From contig NZ_NEGZ01000040.1 in the NCBI RefSeq assembly GCF_002127585.1, forward strand, positions 1 through 51,996: a stretch of 51,996 bases of DNA. Direction: 5' to 3'. The translations under genes and the position numbers were made by a program. This stretch comes from Janthinobacterium sp. GW458P (GTDB lineage: Bacteria > Pseudomonadota > Gammaproteobacteria > Burkholderiales > Burkholderiaceae_D). Under the pieces are notes generated by a model. That model made no database searches. It was not told the DNA's origin and was given only the letters and a program-made list of their open reading frames with translations. Position 1 is the stretch's first letter; each line of letters opens with the position of its first letter. Shown here one piece after another: positions 24,238 to 33,956 of this stretch.

Positions 24238-25809
24238 CTACGGCAATACAGGATGCTGCAACAGCCAGGCATCGAGCCTGTCCGCCGTCTCGCGCGGCAG
24301 GTGCAGGCCCAGCTTGGAGCGCCGCCACAGGATGTCGGCCGCGCTGACGGCCCATTCGTGGCGCCGCAAATAGTCCACTTCCGCCGCGTACAGGCCGGCG
24401 GCGATTTCCTCGCCCATGGCCGCCACGTCCGCCCGCCCGGCCAGCAGCACATGGATGCGCGTGCCGTAGGCGCGCGCATAGCGCGCCACCAGCGCGGCCG
24501 GCAGCCATGCATAGTCGCGCTGCAGGCCCTGCACGAACTGGCCGAACTCGCGCACGGACCGGTTCTGCGGCGTGCTGCCGGACACGTCGCCGCCGGGCAG
24601 GCAGGCGTTGGCCGTCCAGGCCGGCCGCGCATTGCCTGGCACCGGCGCCAATAAGGGTGCGAGCACATCGAGCGCTTCCTCGGCCAGCTTGCGGAAGGTG
24701 GTGATCTTGCCGCCGAAAATGCTCAGCAGCGGCGCGCCTTCCCGGTCCAGTTCGAAGCGGTAATCGCGCGTGACGGCCTTGGCGTCGGCCGCCGCGTCTT
24801 CCACCAGCGGGCGCACGCCCGCATACGTCCACACCACGTCGGCCGGATCGACGGGCTTGCTGAAATAGTAACTGGAAAGCTCGCACAAGTAACGAATTTC
24901 CTCGTCGTCGATTTCCACCTTGCCGCTGTCGCCGTGGTAGTCGAGGTCGGTGGTGCCGATCAGGGTGAAATCGTGCTCATACGGAATGGCAAACACGATG
25001 CGCCCGTCCGGATGCTGGAAGATGTAGGCGTGATCATGCTCGAACAATCGCTTGACGACGATGTGGCTGCCCTTGATCAGGCGCAAATGCCGGCCCTGCC
25101 CGCCGGGCGCCGCCTGCTGCAGGAATTCGGCCGTCCACGGCCCGGCCGCATTGACGACGCTGCGCGCGCGCACGGACAACTCCCGCCCGTCGGCTTGCAG
25201 CAGGGTGGCCAGCCAGCAAGCGTCCGCACCCGCGCCCTCGCGCCGCAGGGCCGTGCAGCGCGTCTGCGTCAGGATGGCCGCGCCCTTCTCCGCCGCATCG
25301 ATGGCATTGAGCACCACCAGGCGCGCATCATCGACCCAGCCGTCCGAATACACGAAGCCGCGCCTGAACTGGGGTTTTAATGGTTTGCCGGCCGCGTGGC
25401 GCGCCAGGTCGATGCCGCTGGAGGCGGGCAGGATTTCGCGCCTGGCCAGCATGTCGTAGAGGAACAGGCCGGCGCGTATCAGCCAGGCCGGGCGCTGGCC
25501 TTTGGCGTGCGGCATGACGAAGCGCAGCGGCCACATGATGTGCGGCGCCGAGCGCAGCAGCACTTCGCGCTCGATCAGCGCCTTGCGCACGAGGCTGAAT
25601 TCATAATATTCGAGGTAGCGCAGGCCGCCGTGTATCAGCTTGGTGGAGGCCGACGACGTGTGGGCGGCCAGGTCGTCCTTTTCGCACAGCACCACGGACA
25701 GGCCACGCCCGGCCGCGTCGCGCGCGACGCCGGCGCCGTTGATGCCGCCACCGACCACGAGAACGTCGCATGCCATCGCTGTCTCCACACCTTGCTGTGC
25801 TGCCGCCAT
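24238..25809 (-). CDS. glpD: Aerobic glycerol-3-phosphate dehydrogenase
   Basis: 523 aa FAD enzyme at the inner membrane that oxidises sn-glycerol 3-phosphate to dihydroxyacetone phosphate and reduces the quinone pool. The FAD motif is DVLVVGGGINGAGVARDAAGRGLSV. The family signatures are SSASTKLIHGGLRYLEYYEFSLVRKAL, VNAAGPW and SIFGGKITTFRKLAEEAL. Starts at 25809 (GGAG seven bases upstream, chosen) and 25776 (MACDVLV, also with GGAG) are both possible; the reading from 25857 is less likely. It leads the glycerol operon and is divergent from glpR. Confidence 0.95.
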   Translation of the reverse strand: MAAAQQGVETAMACDVLVVGGGINGAGVARDAAGRGLSVVLCEKDDLAAHTSSASTKLIHGGLRYLEYYEFSLVRKALIEREVLLRSAPHIMWPLRFVMPHAKGQRPAWLIRAGLFLYDMLARREILPASSGIDLARHAAGKPLKPQFRRGFVYSDGWVDDARLVVLNAIDAAEKGAAILTQTRCTALRREGAGADACWLATLLQADGRELSVRARSVVNAAGPWTAEFLQQAAPGGQGRHLRLIKGSHIVVKRLFEHDHAYIFQHPDGRIVFAIPYEHDFTLIGTTDLDYHGDSGKVEIDDEEIRYLCELSSYYFSKPVDPADVVWTYAGVRPLVEDAAADAKAVTRDYRFELDREGAPLLSIFGGKITTFRKLAEEALDVLAPLLAPVPGNARPAWTANACLPGGDVSGSTPQNRSVREFGQFVQGLQRDYAWLPAALVARYARAYGTRIHVLLAGRADVAAMGEEIAAGLYAAEVDYLRRHEWAVSAADILWRRSKLGLHLPRETADRLDAWLLQHPVLP

Positions 25810-25891
25810 CTTGACTCCATCGCTGTCAGGAACCGGCGCCCAGGAAAGACTAGGCATCGCCGGCGACTGTCGTTAAGATCAATACAGATGT

Positions 25892-25977
25892 CATTCGAAT
25901 GCAATATGGATAAGATACGCCAGATTGCGAATCGATAGCAACATATTTTTATCACTATTTGTTCGTTTTTGTTCGTT
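25892..25977. promoter_or_regulatory. Probable GlpR operator region between glpD and glpR
   Basis: The 192-bp divergent gap holds a perfect palindrome CATTCGAATG (25892-25901) and, 24 bp before the glpR start codon, a perfect tandem 10-bp repeat TTTGTTCGTT (25958-25967 and 25968-25977). DeoR-family repressors such as GlpR commonly bind TTCG-containing repeats one helical turn apart. Assignment to GlpR is inference from placement and motif character. Confidence 0.6.
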
Positions 25978-26001
25978 TGTGATTTTTAAAGAGACAAGCC
26001 C

Positions 26002-26763
26002 ATGATTTTGAATCCCCGCCAGCGGCGCCTGCTTGAAGTGGTGCGCCAGAAGGTCACCATGTCCGTCGAAGAGCTGGCGCAGCAGCTGGACGTGACGCCG
26101 CAGACCGTGCGCCGCGACGTCAAGCAGATGGAAGAGGCGCGCCTGCTGGCCCGCTACCATGGCGGAGTCGGCTTGCCCTCGTCCGTGGAAAACATCGATT
26201 ACAGCCAGCGGCAAGTGTTCAACAGCGACGCCAAGCGGCGCATCGCCGCCGCCGTCGCCGCGCAAGTGCCGCACGGCTGTTCGCTGCTGATCAATATCGG
26301 CACGACGACCGAGGAAGTGGCGCGCGCGCTGGGCCGGCACACGGGCTTGCACGTGGTGACGAACAACCTGAACGTGGCCGCCATCCTGGCCGACAACGCC
26401 GCCTGCGAAGTCATCGTGGCCGGCGGCGTGGTGCGCGGGCGCGACCGCGGCATCGTCGGCGAGGCCACCATCGACTTCATCCGCCAGTTCAAGGTCGACA
26501 TCGGCATCATCGGCATTTCCAGCATCGACGAAGACGGCAGCCTGCGCGACTTCGACGCGCGCGAAGTCAAAGTGGCGCAAGCCATCATCGAGCAGTCGCG
26601 CGAAGTGTGGCTGGTGGCCGACCAGCACAAGTTCGGCCGCAAGGCCCTGGTGCGCCTGGCCGACCTGGCCCAGGTCGACATGCTGTTCACGGATGCGCCC
26701 GCCCCGCCGCGCTTTGCCCAGGTACTGCGCGAGGCGGGCGTGAAGGTGGTGGTGGCCGCCTGA
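26002..26763 (+). CDS. glpR: DeoR-family repressor of glycerol metabolism
   Basis: 253 aa. The N-terminal DeoR winged helix (residues 5-57: RQRRLLEVVRQKVTMSVEELAQQLDVTPQTVRRDVKQMEEARLLARYHGG) is followed by a DeoR C-terminal sugar-phosphate domain (about 75-235) with IGTTTEEVARAL, VTNNLNVAAILA, AGGVVRGRDRGIVGEAT and a KFGRKALVRLADL segment. GlpR proteins respond to glycerol 3-phosphate. Its position divergent from glpD and the TTCG repeats just upstream support that role and suggest autoregulation. Confidence 0.92.
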   Translation: MILNPRQRRLLEVVRQKVTMSVEELAQQLDVTPQTVRRDVKQMEEARLLARYHGGVGLPSSVENIDYSQRQVFNSDAKRRIAAAVAAQVPHGCSLLINIGTTTEEVARALGRHTGLHVVTNNLNVAAILADNAACEVIVAGGVVRGRDRGIVGEATIDFIRQFKVDIGIIGISSIDEDGSLRDFDAREVKVAQAIIEQSREVWLVADQHKFGRKALVRLADLAQVDMLFTDAPAPPRFAQVLREAGVKVVVAA

Positions 26764-27141
26764 CGACGGGGAAACGGACGGCCATCGCTGGCCTGCCGGC
26801 GCACGGGCGAGTGGCGACTGTCGCGCGGGCAAGACGCGAATGGGGGCGAACGCAGCGATGGACGTGAAATATTTATCAATTCGGCAAAAATGCTGTTACC
26901 ATTGATGCAACATGCGTTATTTTTTTAATCTTCCTCTCCAGCAATACGATTATTTGCTTGATATTAGTTTTTTGTATATCCAGAGCAAGGAAATAGAGAA
27001 AAGTACCGAAGCTGCAAATGCTTTCCTGTTAAATCAGTGTTAAAAGTACCATCAGCAAACTGCGTCCCTAAACAAAACCACTCGACCGCAAGTGCGAAGG
27101 CCTTAACCATGCCGGCTGCATCGCCCAGTGAAGGAATAGAA
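26764..27141. other. Intergenic region between glpR and the MarR gene
   Basis: 378 bp with no supportable gene. The first 110 bp are GC-rich. The rest is AT-rich with T-runs (for example around 26915 and 26968) and is probably the promoter region of the MarR gene. An in-frame ATG at 27109 exists but lacks a ribosome site. No clear MarR-type palindrome was found. Confidence 0.45.
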
Positions 27142-27645
27142 ATGAGCCATAATTTTGAAGCGGCCGTCACGCCGCAAGTCAGCCACCCCAACAGCGTGCG
27201 CGTCAGCGAGCTCGAAGCGCACCTCGGCTACTGGCTGCGCTTCGTCTCCAACCACGTTTCCCACAGCTTCCAGAAAAAAGCCGAAGCCAACGGCGTAACG
27301 GTCTCCGAATGGGTAGTACTGCGCGAAATGTTCCGCCTCGGCTGCACCTCGCCCACCGTGCTGGCGCAAGTGGCCGGCATGAGCAAGGGCGCCGTGTCGA
27401 AGCTGATCGACCGCCTGGAAAGCAAGGGCATGGTCAGCAAGTCCATCCTGCTGGCCGACCGCCGCCAGCACTCGATCGAACTGACCACGGAAGGCGAAGC
27501 GCTGGTACCCGTGCTGGCCGAGATGGCCGACCAGAACGACGAGGAATTCTTCGGCCAGCTGCCGCGCCAGTTGCGCGACGACCTGCTCGAAGCGCTGAAG
27601 GAAGTGGCGCGCAGGCACCAGCTGAAGAGCGCGCCCCTGAATTGA
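27142..27645 (+). CDS. MarR-family transcriptional regulator
   Basis: 167 aa. The winged helix covers about residues 50-115 (VTVSEWVVLREMFRLGCTSPTVLAQVAGMSKGAVSKLIDRLESKGMVSKSILLADRRQHSIELT), with the DRR wing and helical dimerisation ends. The start at 27142 follows AAGGA; a longer reading from 27037 is unsupported. The inducer and targets are unknown. The dehydratase-like gene 77 bp downstream may be a target but has its own -10-like TATGAT (27688-27693). Confidence 0.87.
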   Translation: MSHNFEAAVTPQVSHPNSVRVSELEAHLGYWLRFVSNHVSHSFQKKAEANGVTVSEWVVLREMFRLGCTSPTVLAQVAGMSKGAVSKLIDRLESKGMVSKSILLADRRQHSIELTTEGEALVPVLAEMADQNDEEFFGQLPRQLRDDLLEALKEVARRHQLKSAPLN

Positions 27646-27722
27646 CGGGGTGTGGCAACGGTGATGCTGCGGCGCGGGCGCTTCGGCTATGATGCTGGCC
27701 TGACTGTCTTCCAGGAAAACGC

Positions 27723-28640
27723 ATGGCCCTGCACATCGAAACCCCTCTGCTCAACTCGCGCGCGCTGAGCCTGCTCAGCGAGCGCGCCATCTGGCTCAAG
27801 CTGGAAGCCTTGCAGCCGCCCGGCTCGTTCAAGATCCGCGGCATCGGCCTCGCGTGCGAAGAATACGCGCGCCGCGGCGCCAGCCGCTTCATTTCCTCTT
27901 CCGGCGGCAATGCCGGCATCGCCGTCGCCTATGCGGGACGCCAGCTGGGCATCCCCGTCGTCGTCGTCGTGCCGGAAACGACCAGCGAACGGGCCAGGGC
28001 CCTGATCGTGCAGGAAGGCGCCGAGGTCATCGTGCACGGCGCCGCCTGGCAGGAGGCGAACGCGCTGGCGCAAGCCATGCTTACGCCGCAGGACGCCTTT
28101 TTGCACCCGTTCGACGACCCGCTGCTGTGGCAGGGCCATGCCGGCATGATCGATGAAGTGGCCCGCGCGGGCCTGAAACCGGACGCCGTCGTGCTGTCGG
28201 TGGGCGGCGGCGGCCTGCTGGCCGGCGTGGCCGAAGGCTTGCAGCGCAACGGCTGGGATGACGTGGCCCTGGTGGCCGTGGAAACGCAAGGAGCAGCCTC
28301 GCTGGCCGCCGCCGTGGCCGCGCGCGAACACGTGGCCCTGCCGGCCGTGAGCAGCATCGCCACGTCGCTGGCCGCGCGCCAGGTGTGCGCGCAGGCGTTC
28401 GCCATCAGCCAGACGCGCCCGCTGCACAGCGTGGTGGTGTCGGACCTGGCCGCCGTCGACGCCTGCCGGCGGTTTATCGAAGATCATCGGCTGGTGGTGG
28501 AGCCGGCCTGCGGCGCGGCCCTGGCCGCCGTCTACGGCAAGGCGCCGGCACTGGCGCCCTACCGCAATGTGCTCGTCATCGTCTGCGGCGGCGTGACGGC
28601 CACCACGCAGCAGCTCGACCACTGGGCCGCCACCCTGTAG
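27723..28640 (+). CDS. PLP-dependent serine/threonine dehydratase-like enzyme
   Basis: 305 aa fold-type II PLP enzyme. The cofactor lysine is K37 in PPGSFKIRG, the phosphate-side motif is SSSGGNAG (about 59-66), and SVGGGGLLAGV (about 160) binds the PLP phosphate. It lacks the C-terminal regulatory ACT domain of IlvA and is about as long as eukaryotic-type serine dehydratases. The C-terminal CGGV is unlike the usual CGGN/S. It likely deaminates L-serine or L-threonine to a 2-oxo acid; substrate choice cannot be read from sequence. Convergent with the next gene, with only 4 bp between stops. Confidence 0.83.
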   Translation: MALHIETPLLNSRALSLLSERAIWLKLEALQPPGSFKIRGIGLACEEYARRGASRFISSSGGNAGIAVAYAGRQLGIPVVVVVPETTSERARALIVQEGAEVIVHGAAWQEANALAQAMLTPQDAFLHPFDDPLLWQGHAGMIDEVARAGLKPDAVVLSVGGGGLLAGVAEGLQRNGWDDVALVAVETQGAASLAAAVAAREHVALPAVSSIATSLAARQVCAQAFAISQTRPLHSVVVSDLAAVDACRRFIEDHRLVVEPACGAALAAVYGKAPALAPYRNVLVIVCGGVTATTQQLDHWAATL

Positions 28641-28644
28641 GCGC

Positions 28645-30675
28645 TTACGCCGGCGCGCCTGCCTCGATCAGGGCCACGCCGTCGCGGCCCTGTCCCTTGG
28701 CGTCGTACAGGGCCTGGTCGGCCAGGTCCAGCAGCTGGGCCGGCGCCAGCGCCCCGTCGCGGAAGATGGCGATGCCGATGCTGGCCGTCACCGGCAGCGC
28801 GCCGCCGGCCAGGTCGAACGGCTGGCGGATGGCGCCGATGATCTTGGCGCCGATATGGCGCACTTCGGCAGCGCTCTTCACGCCTTCGAAAATGATCACG
28901 AATTCATCGCCTGCCAGGCGCGCCACCAGGTCGCTGGCGCGCACGCTGCGGGCCAGGCGGGCGGCAAACTCCTTGAGCACCTCGTCGCCCGCCTGGTGTC
29001 CCAGGCTGTCGTTGATGGCCTTGAAGCGGTCGATATCGAGATAAGCCAGCGCCATCGGCGCGCGCGTGGCGCGCGTGCGCTGCATGCTCTGTGCCAGCTG
29101 CTCGTCGAAGCGGCGCCGGTTGGCGATGCCCGTCAGGATATCGGTGGCGGCGGCAAACCGCAGCGCCGTCTGCACCGCCTTGACCTTGGTGATTTCGTGG
29201 ATCAGGCCATACACGCCTTCCACCGTGCCGCTTTCGCCCACGTCGGGCACGTAGGTGGTGTGGAAGGTGCGCTCCCCCGTCTCGCCGGCACCGGCGGCCT
29301 CGGCGGCATCGGCATCGACGGTGAATTCGTACTCGACCTCCTCGCCCCGGAATGCCCGCCGCAGGTACTGCTCGCGCAGCTGATAGGCTTCCTCGCCCAG
29401 CACCTCGCGCATGGAATGCATCAGGCTCTCCCTGGCCGAGACGCCGAACCATCGTTCAAACGTGGCGTTGATGAACTGGTAGCGGTGCTCGCGGTCGATG
29501 TAGACGATCACCACGGGCACGTGGTCCGTCAGCAGCTTCAGGCGCCGCTCGCTGTCGCGCGTCTGCGCCTCGGCGCTCTCGCGCTCGGCCACCAGCGAAT
29601 AGAAATCGCGGCTCAAGTCGCCGATTTCGTCGCGCCGCTCGATCTGCAGGGCTTCGATGCCCAGGCGCTGGCGGCGGATCTCATGCACATGGTGGCGCAG
29701 GCGCGCCAGGGGGCGCAGCAGGCGCAGCACCGCGCGCCATCCGGCCAGGCCCGCCAGCGCCGCCAGCAGCACGGCGGCCAGCAGGATCTTGCTGCGGATG
29801 GCGTGCAGCGGCGCGAAAGCCTCGCGCATGGGATACACGGAGGCCAGTATCCAGCCCGTCGAGGCGATGCGGTGGTAGGCGAACAGGGCGTCGACGCCGC
29901 CCGTGGTGGTGCCCGTCTGCCAGCCTTCAAAGCCCTGCATGGCGCGCCGCGTCGGCTCGCTGAGCGGGCCATGGGCCCCGATATGCTGCATGATGCGCGA
30001 CTTGTCGGGGTGTTCGACGATGACGCCGTCATTGGTCATGATGTACAGGTAGCCGCCCGCGCCGGGCTTGAGGGCGCCAAGGCGGCCCAGGAAGTCGGGC
30101 TGGCGCAGGTTCACGCTGGCCGCCAGCACATAGCGCATGGCGCCCTGCGCATCGAACACGGGCTGCGTCACCACCACGATGGGCATGCCGGAAATGCTGC
30201 CGTTGAGCGGCGCGGAGATCACCGAGCGCCGGGTCGCCAGCGTCTGTTCGAAGTAGGGGCGGCCTTTCAGGTTCAGCCCCGCCTGCGGCTTGAAGGGACT
30301 GACGCTGGCCAGCACCGCGCCGTCGACGCCGACCACGCCGGCCGAGTAAAACTCCTTGCCCAGCACCGTCTGCCCGGCCAGGAAGCGCTGCAGGCCGGCG
30401 CCGTCATGTGCCCCGCTCTGCGCCAGGCTGTCGGCGATGGCGCGCAGCACGTTGCGCCTGGCGTCGAGCTCCTCGTCGATGAAGACGGCGGCGCTGGCCA
30501 GGGACACGTACTGCTGCCGGCCCGTGACGTCGCGCATGCCCCGTTCGGCCACGGCCAGGGTGGCCAGCGCCAGCAGCGCCACGGCGCCCAGCACCAGCAG
30601 GAAGACGACCAAGCTCATGCGCGCCTTCAGGCTGGCGGGCAAGCGCCGGCGCAATCGTTTGCGCCAGGTCGTCAC
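28645..30675 (-). CDS. Membrane diguanylate cyclase with Cache, HAMP-like, PAS and GGDEF domains
   Basis: 676 aa. Transmembrane helices at about 20-43 and 298-318 flank a periplasmic dCache domain ([51 protein letters not shown]). A HAMP-like linker (about 320-370) and a PAS domain (about 380-500, [24 protein letters not shown]) lead into the GGDEF domain (about 515-670). The active site reads AGDEF, a variant usually still active, with an RASD inhibitory site ahead of it. Its ATG overlaps the cysC stop by 4 bp (ATGA), so it is translated from the cysC transcript. Confidence 0.9.
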   Translation of the reverse strand: MTTWRKRLRRRLPASLKARMSLVVFLLVLGAVALLALATLAVAERGMRDVTGRQQYVSLASAAVFIDEELDARRNVLRAIADSLAQSGAHDGAGLQRFLAGQTVLGKEFYSAGVVGVDGAVLASVSPFKPQAGLNLKGRPYFEQTLATRRSVISAPLNGSISGMPIVVVTQPVFDAQGAMRYVLAASVNLRQPDFLGRLGALKPGAGGYLYIMTNDGVIVEHPDKSRIMQHIGAHGPLSEPTRRAMQGFEGWQTGTTTGGVDALFAYHRIASTGWILASVYPMREAFAPLHAIRSKILLAAVLLAALAGLAGWRAVLRLLRPLARLRHHVHEIRRQRLGIEALQIERRDEIGDLSRDFYSLVAERESAEAQTRDSERRLKLLTDHVPVVIVYIDREHRYQFINATFERWFGVSARESLMHSMREVLGEEAYQLREQYLRRAFRGEEVEYEFTVDADAAEAAGAGETGERTFHTTYVPDVGESGTVEGVYGLIHEITKVKAVQTALRFAAATDILTGIANRRRFDEQLAQSMQRTRATRAPMALAYLDIDRFKAINDSLGHQAGDEVLKEFAARLARSVRASDLVARLAGDEFVIIFEGVKSAAEVRHIGAKIIGAIRQPFDLAGGALPVTASIGIAIFRDGALAPAQLLDLADQALYDAKGQGRDGVALIEAGAPA

Positions 30676-31205
30676 GGCCGCTGCCGCAGGTGCCGGCAGA
30701 TGCGCGCGACCGACTCGTCCAGCGCCAGGATGCCCGCGTCCAGGGCCAGCGCGGCCGCCAGCGGCGCTTCATAGGGCGCGGAAACGCCGGTGAATTGCGC
30801 AATCTGCCCCGCGCGCGCCTTTTCATACAGGCCCTTGGGATCGCGCGCCTCGCACACGGCCAGCGGCGTGCTGACGTGGACTTCGATGAAATGCGCGGCG
30901 CCGATGATGGCGGCGGCCATGGCGCGGTCGGCGCGGCTGGGCGAGATGAAGGCGGCGATGACGAGCAAGCCGGCGTCATTCATCAGGCGCGCCACTTCGG
31001 CCGTGCGGCGGATGTTTTCATGCCGGTCTTCGGGGCTGAAACCGAGGTCGCGGTTCAGGCCATGGCGCAGCTGGTCGCCGTCGAGCACCGTCACGGCCTG
31101 GCCCTGGGCCTTGAGCGTTTGCGCCAGCGCAAGCGCAATGCTGGTCTTGCCGGCGCCGCTCAAGCCCGTCAGCCAGACCGTAGGGTGTTGTCCTGCTGTC
31201 ATCAC
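30672..31205 (-). CDS. cysC: Adenylyl-sulfate (APS) kinase
   Basis: 177 aa P-loop kinase that turns adenosine 5'-phosphosulfate into PAPS. Walker A is GLSGAGKTS (14-22). [27 protein letters not shown] is the substrate lid region, FISPSRADR the conserved phosphosulfate segment, and [19 protein letters not shown] the C-terminal signature. It stands without cysN/cysD or other sulfate genes, between the nitrate operon and a diguanylate cyclase with which it overlaps. Such orphan APS kinases sometimes feed sulfation of lipids or polysaccharides; that is inference. A second in-frame ATG lies at 31202. Confidence 0.9.
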   Translation of the reverse strand: MMTAGQHPTVWLTGLSGAGKTSIALALAQTLKAQGQAVTVLDGDQLRHGLNRDLGFSPEDRHENIRRTAEVARLMNDAGLLVIAAFISPSRADRAMAAAIIGAAHFIEVHVSTPLAVCEARDPKGLYEKARAGQIAQFTGVSAPYEAPLAAALALDAGILALDESVARICRHLRQRP

Positions 31206-31215
31206 ACTGCCTCTC

Positions 31216-31239
31216 TGTTATAGAGCTGGCAATATAACA
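31216..31239. promoter_or_regulatory. Inverted repeat just upstream of cysC
   Basis: A perfect dyad TGTTATA-N10-TATAACA lies 11 bp before the cysC start, within the 59-bp gap after nasA. It has no T-tail of a terminator and its AT-rich arms look like an operator. The binding protein is unknown. Confidence 0.5.
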
Positions 31240-31264
31240 AAGCCGTGCCGGAAAGGACAGATTT

Positions 31265-33934
31265 TCAGGCCGCGCTGCGCGCCTCAAGCAGCAACTGTCG
31301 TATCTCGGGCACGCAGGAGCCGCAATTGCCGCCCGCCTTGACGCAGGCCGTCACCTGCGCCGTCGTCGTCAGCTTGCGTTCCACGATGGCGGCGCAGATG
31401 GTGTTGCGCCCCACCCCGAAGCATGAGCACACGGTCGGTCCCGCGTCGACGCCCTTGCCGATGGGCTGGCCCAGCAGCACGCCGGCGCGATCAAGCGCCT
31501 CCATTTGCGCATGCGCAAACAGGCTGGCCAGCCAGCTGCGCGACGGCAGGTCGGGACGGGGCGAGACGTACACGCACTGCGCGATGCGCCCTTCGTCCAG
31601 GTGCACGGCGCGGTACACGCCGGCGCTGGCGTCGGCGTAATCGAGCCAGTCGGCCTCGCTATCCGTCACGCCCAGCAGCGCGCGCGCCCAGGCGCCGAGA
31701 TCCTCGATGCGCTGGCGGCCCGCCAGCTCGTAGCGCAAGAACTGCTCGCCCTGCACGCGCGTCCAGTGCGCCACGCCGTCAAGGTTGAGCGGCGTGCGGC
31801 TGAGCACGAACGCATGCCAGTGCACGCGGAACTGCTCGATGCGCACGGGCGTGTGCTTGAATTCCGGCTCGCCCGAGACGGGATCGACGGCCGGGTTGAC
31901 GACGGCGCCCACGCGCGCGTCGGAGGCATTCGCGTCGCTCCAGTGGATGGGCACGAAGACCTGGCCGCGCGCGATGCCGCCGCCATGCACGACGCGCGCC
32001 ACCATGGCGCCCCAGGCGCTGGTGACGCGCGCCAGTTCGCCTTCGCGCACGCTGTACAGCAGCGCATCCTGCGGGTGAAGGTCGATGAAGGCCTCGGCGA
32101 CGTGGCCCGACAGTTTCGCCGCCTTGCCGGTGCGCGTCATCGTATGCCACTGGTCGCGCACCCGGCCCGTGTTCAGGATCAGCGGATAGTCTTCATCGGG
32201 CGCGTTGCGCGGCGCGCGCGGCGCCGTCGGCACGAAGCGGGCGCGCCCGTCCGCATGGGCGAAGCGGCCGTCGCCGAACAGCCGCGCCTGGCCCTGCGGC
32301 CACTGCTGCGGCGCCAGCGCGTCGTATTGCGCTGCATCAAGGCTGTCCAGTCCCGCCAGGCTGAACAGGCGCGCCGTTTCCGCTCCGTTGCGGAAGGTGG
32401 ACAGCCGTGCATGCTCGCTAAAAATGGCTTGCGGCGACGTGAAATCAAAGCCGGCATAGCCCATGCGCCGCGCCACGTCGCACAGCACGTCCCAGTCGGC
32501 GCGCGCCTCGCCCGGCGCCGGCAAAAAGGCGCGCTGGCGCGAGATGCGCCGCTCCGAGTTCGTCACCGTGCCGTCCTTCTCGCCCCAGCCCAGCGCGGGC
32601 AGCAGCACGTCGGCATGGGCGTTGGTGTCCGACTGCGCGCTGATGTCCGACACCACCACCAGCTCGCACCTGGCCAGCGCGCGGCGCACCTGGTCGGCGT
32701 CCGGCATGCTGACGAGCGGGTTGGTGGCGATGATCCACACGGCCTTGACCTGGCCCGATTCGATCGCGTGGAACAGTTCCACGGCCTTCAGGCCCGGCTT
32801 GTTCGCCATGCGGGGAGAGTCCCAGAACGTTTGCACGGTATCGCGGTGCAGCGGATTGTCCAGCTCCAGGTGCGCCGCCAGCATATTGGCCAGGCCGCCC
32901 GCTTCGCGCCCGCCCATGGCGTTGGGCTGGCCCGTGAGCGAAAACGGCCCCATGCCGGGCTGGCCGATGCGCCCTGTCGCCAGATGGCAGTTGATGATGC
33001 TGTTGACCTTGTCCGTGCCGCTGGACGACTGGTTCACGCCCTGCGAAAAGGCCGTGACGACCTTGCGCGTGGCGGCAAACGCCTGGTAAAACGCCAGCAG
33101 GGCGTGCGGGTCGACCTTGCAGATGCGCGCCACCTGCAGCGGGTCGCCGCAATCCGCATGGGCCGCCGCCAGCGCCTCGTCCAGGCCGCGGCTGTGCAGC
33201 GTGACGAAAGCGTCATCGACCACGCCTTCACGCGCCAGGTGGCACAGCAAGCCGTTGAACAGCCACACGTCCGTGCCCGGTTTCACGGGCAGGTGCAGGT
33301 CGGCCAGCTCGCAGGTAGCCGTGCGGCGCGGGTCGATCACCACCAGTTTCATCTCCGGCCGGGTTTCCTTGATGCGGGCGATGCGCTGGAACAAAATCGG
33401 GTGGCACCAGGCCGTGTTCGAGCCCGCCAGCACGATCATGTCGGCCAGTTCCAGGTCTGCATAGCAGCCGGGCACGATATCCTCGCCGAACGCGCGCTTG
33501 TGTCCCGCCACGGCCGACGACATGCACAGGCGCGAATTGGTGTCGATGTTCGCGCTGCCCACATAGCCCTTCATGAATTTGTTGGCGACGTAATAATCTT
33601 CCGTCAGCAGCTGGCCCGACACGTACAAGGCCACGGCGTCCGGCCCGTGCTCGGCGATGATGGCGCGCAAGCCGCCGGCGACCTGGTCCAGCGCGGCATC
33701 CCAGGAAGCGCGCCGCAGCACGCCGTCCACGCGTACCTGCGGCTGCAGCAAACGGTTGTCCAGGTCCAGGGTGTCGCCCAGCGCCGAGCCTTTCACGCAC
33801 AGGCGGCCCAGGTTGGCCGGGTGGCTGGCGTCGCCGGCGATGCGGATGGCGCCGTCCGGCAGGCGTGTCGCTTCCACGCCGCAGCCGACGCCGCAGTAAG
33901 GGCAAGTGGTTTTCACGGGCGTGCAGCTGGTCAT
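31265..33934 (-). CDS. nasA: Assimilatory nitrate reductase, catalytic subunit
   Basis: 889 aa cytoplasmic molybdoenzyme that reduces nitrate to nitrite. An N-terminal [4Fe-4S] cluster is held by C11, C14, C18 and C46 (TCPYCGVGCGVE...CVKG). The Mo-bis-MGD ligand Cys lies in TNSRLCMSSAVAGH. The molybdopterin dinucleotide-binding domain begins near DYPLILNTGRVRDQWHTMTRTGKA. The C-terminus carries a BFD-like [2Fe-2S] domain (VCSCFGVGRNTICAAI...CVKAGGNCGSCVPEIRQLL), the form seen in NasA/NasC types that take electrons from a partner flavoprotein. That partner may be the upstream FAD gene, 22 bp away. No Tat signal is present, consistent with assimilation. Confidence 0.95.
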   Translation of the reverse strand: MTSCTPVKTTCPYCGVGCGVEATRLPDGAIRIAGDASHPANLGRLCVKGSALGDTLDLDNRLLQPQVRVDGVLRRASWDAALDQVAGGLRAIIAEHGPDAVALYVSGQLLTEDYYVANKFMKGYVGSANIDTNSRLCMSSAVAGHKRAFGEDIVPGCYADLELADMIVLAGSNTAWCHPILFQRIARIKETRPEMKLVVIDPRRTATCELADLHLPVKPGTDVWLFNGLLCHLAREGVVDDAFVTLHSRGLDEALAAAHADCGDPLQVARICKVDPHALLAFYQAFAATRKVVTAFSQGVNQSSSGTDKVNSIINCHLATGRIGQPGMGPFSLTGQPNAMGGREAGGLANMLAAHLELDNPLHRDTVQTFWDSPRMANKPGLKAVELFHAIESGQVKAVWIIATNPLVSMPDADQVRRALARCELVVVSDISAQSDTNAHADVLLPALGWGEKDGTVTNSERRISRQRAFLPAPGEARADWDVLCDVARRMGYAGFDFTSPQAIFSEHARLSTFRNGAETARLFSLAGLDSLDAAQYDALAPQQWPQGQARLFGDGRFAHADGRARFVPTAPRAPRNAPDEDYPLILNTGRVRDQWHTMTRTGKAAKLSGHVAEAFIDLHPQDALLYSVREGELARVTSAWGAMVARVVHGGGIARGQVFVPIHWSDANASDARVGAVVNPAVDPVSGEPEFKHTPVRIEQFRVHWHAFVLSRTPLNLDGVAHWTRVQGEQFLRYELAGRQRIEDLGAWARALLGVTDSEADWLDYADASAGVYRAVHLDEGRIAQCVYVSPRPDLPSRSWLASLFAHAQMEALDRAGVLLGQPIGKGVDAGPTVCSCFGVGRNTICAAIVERKLTTTAQVTACVKAGGNCGSCVPEIRQLLLEARSAA

Positions 33935-33956
33935 GAAAGTGTCCTGTCGGTCGCTG

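Noticed and set aside
28900-28925. Loss of cyclase activity because the active site reads AGDEF
   Set aside because: AGDEF variants are commonly active, and the rest of the domain and the RxxD site are intact.
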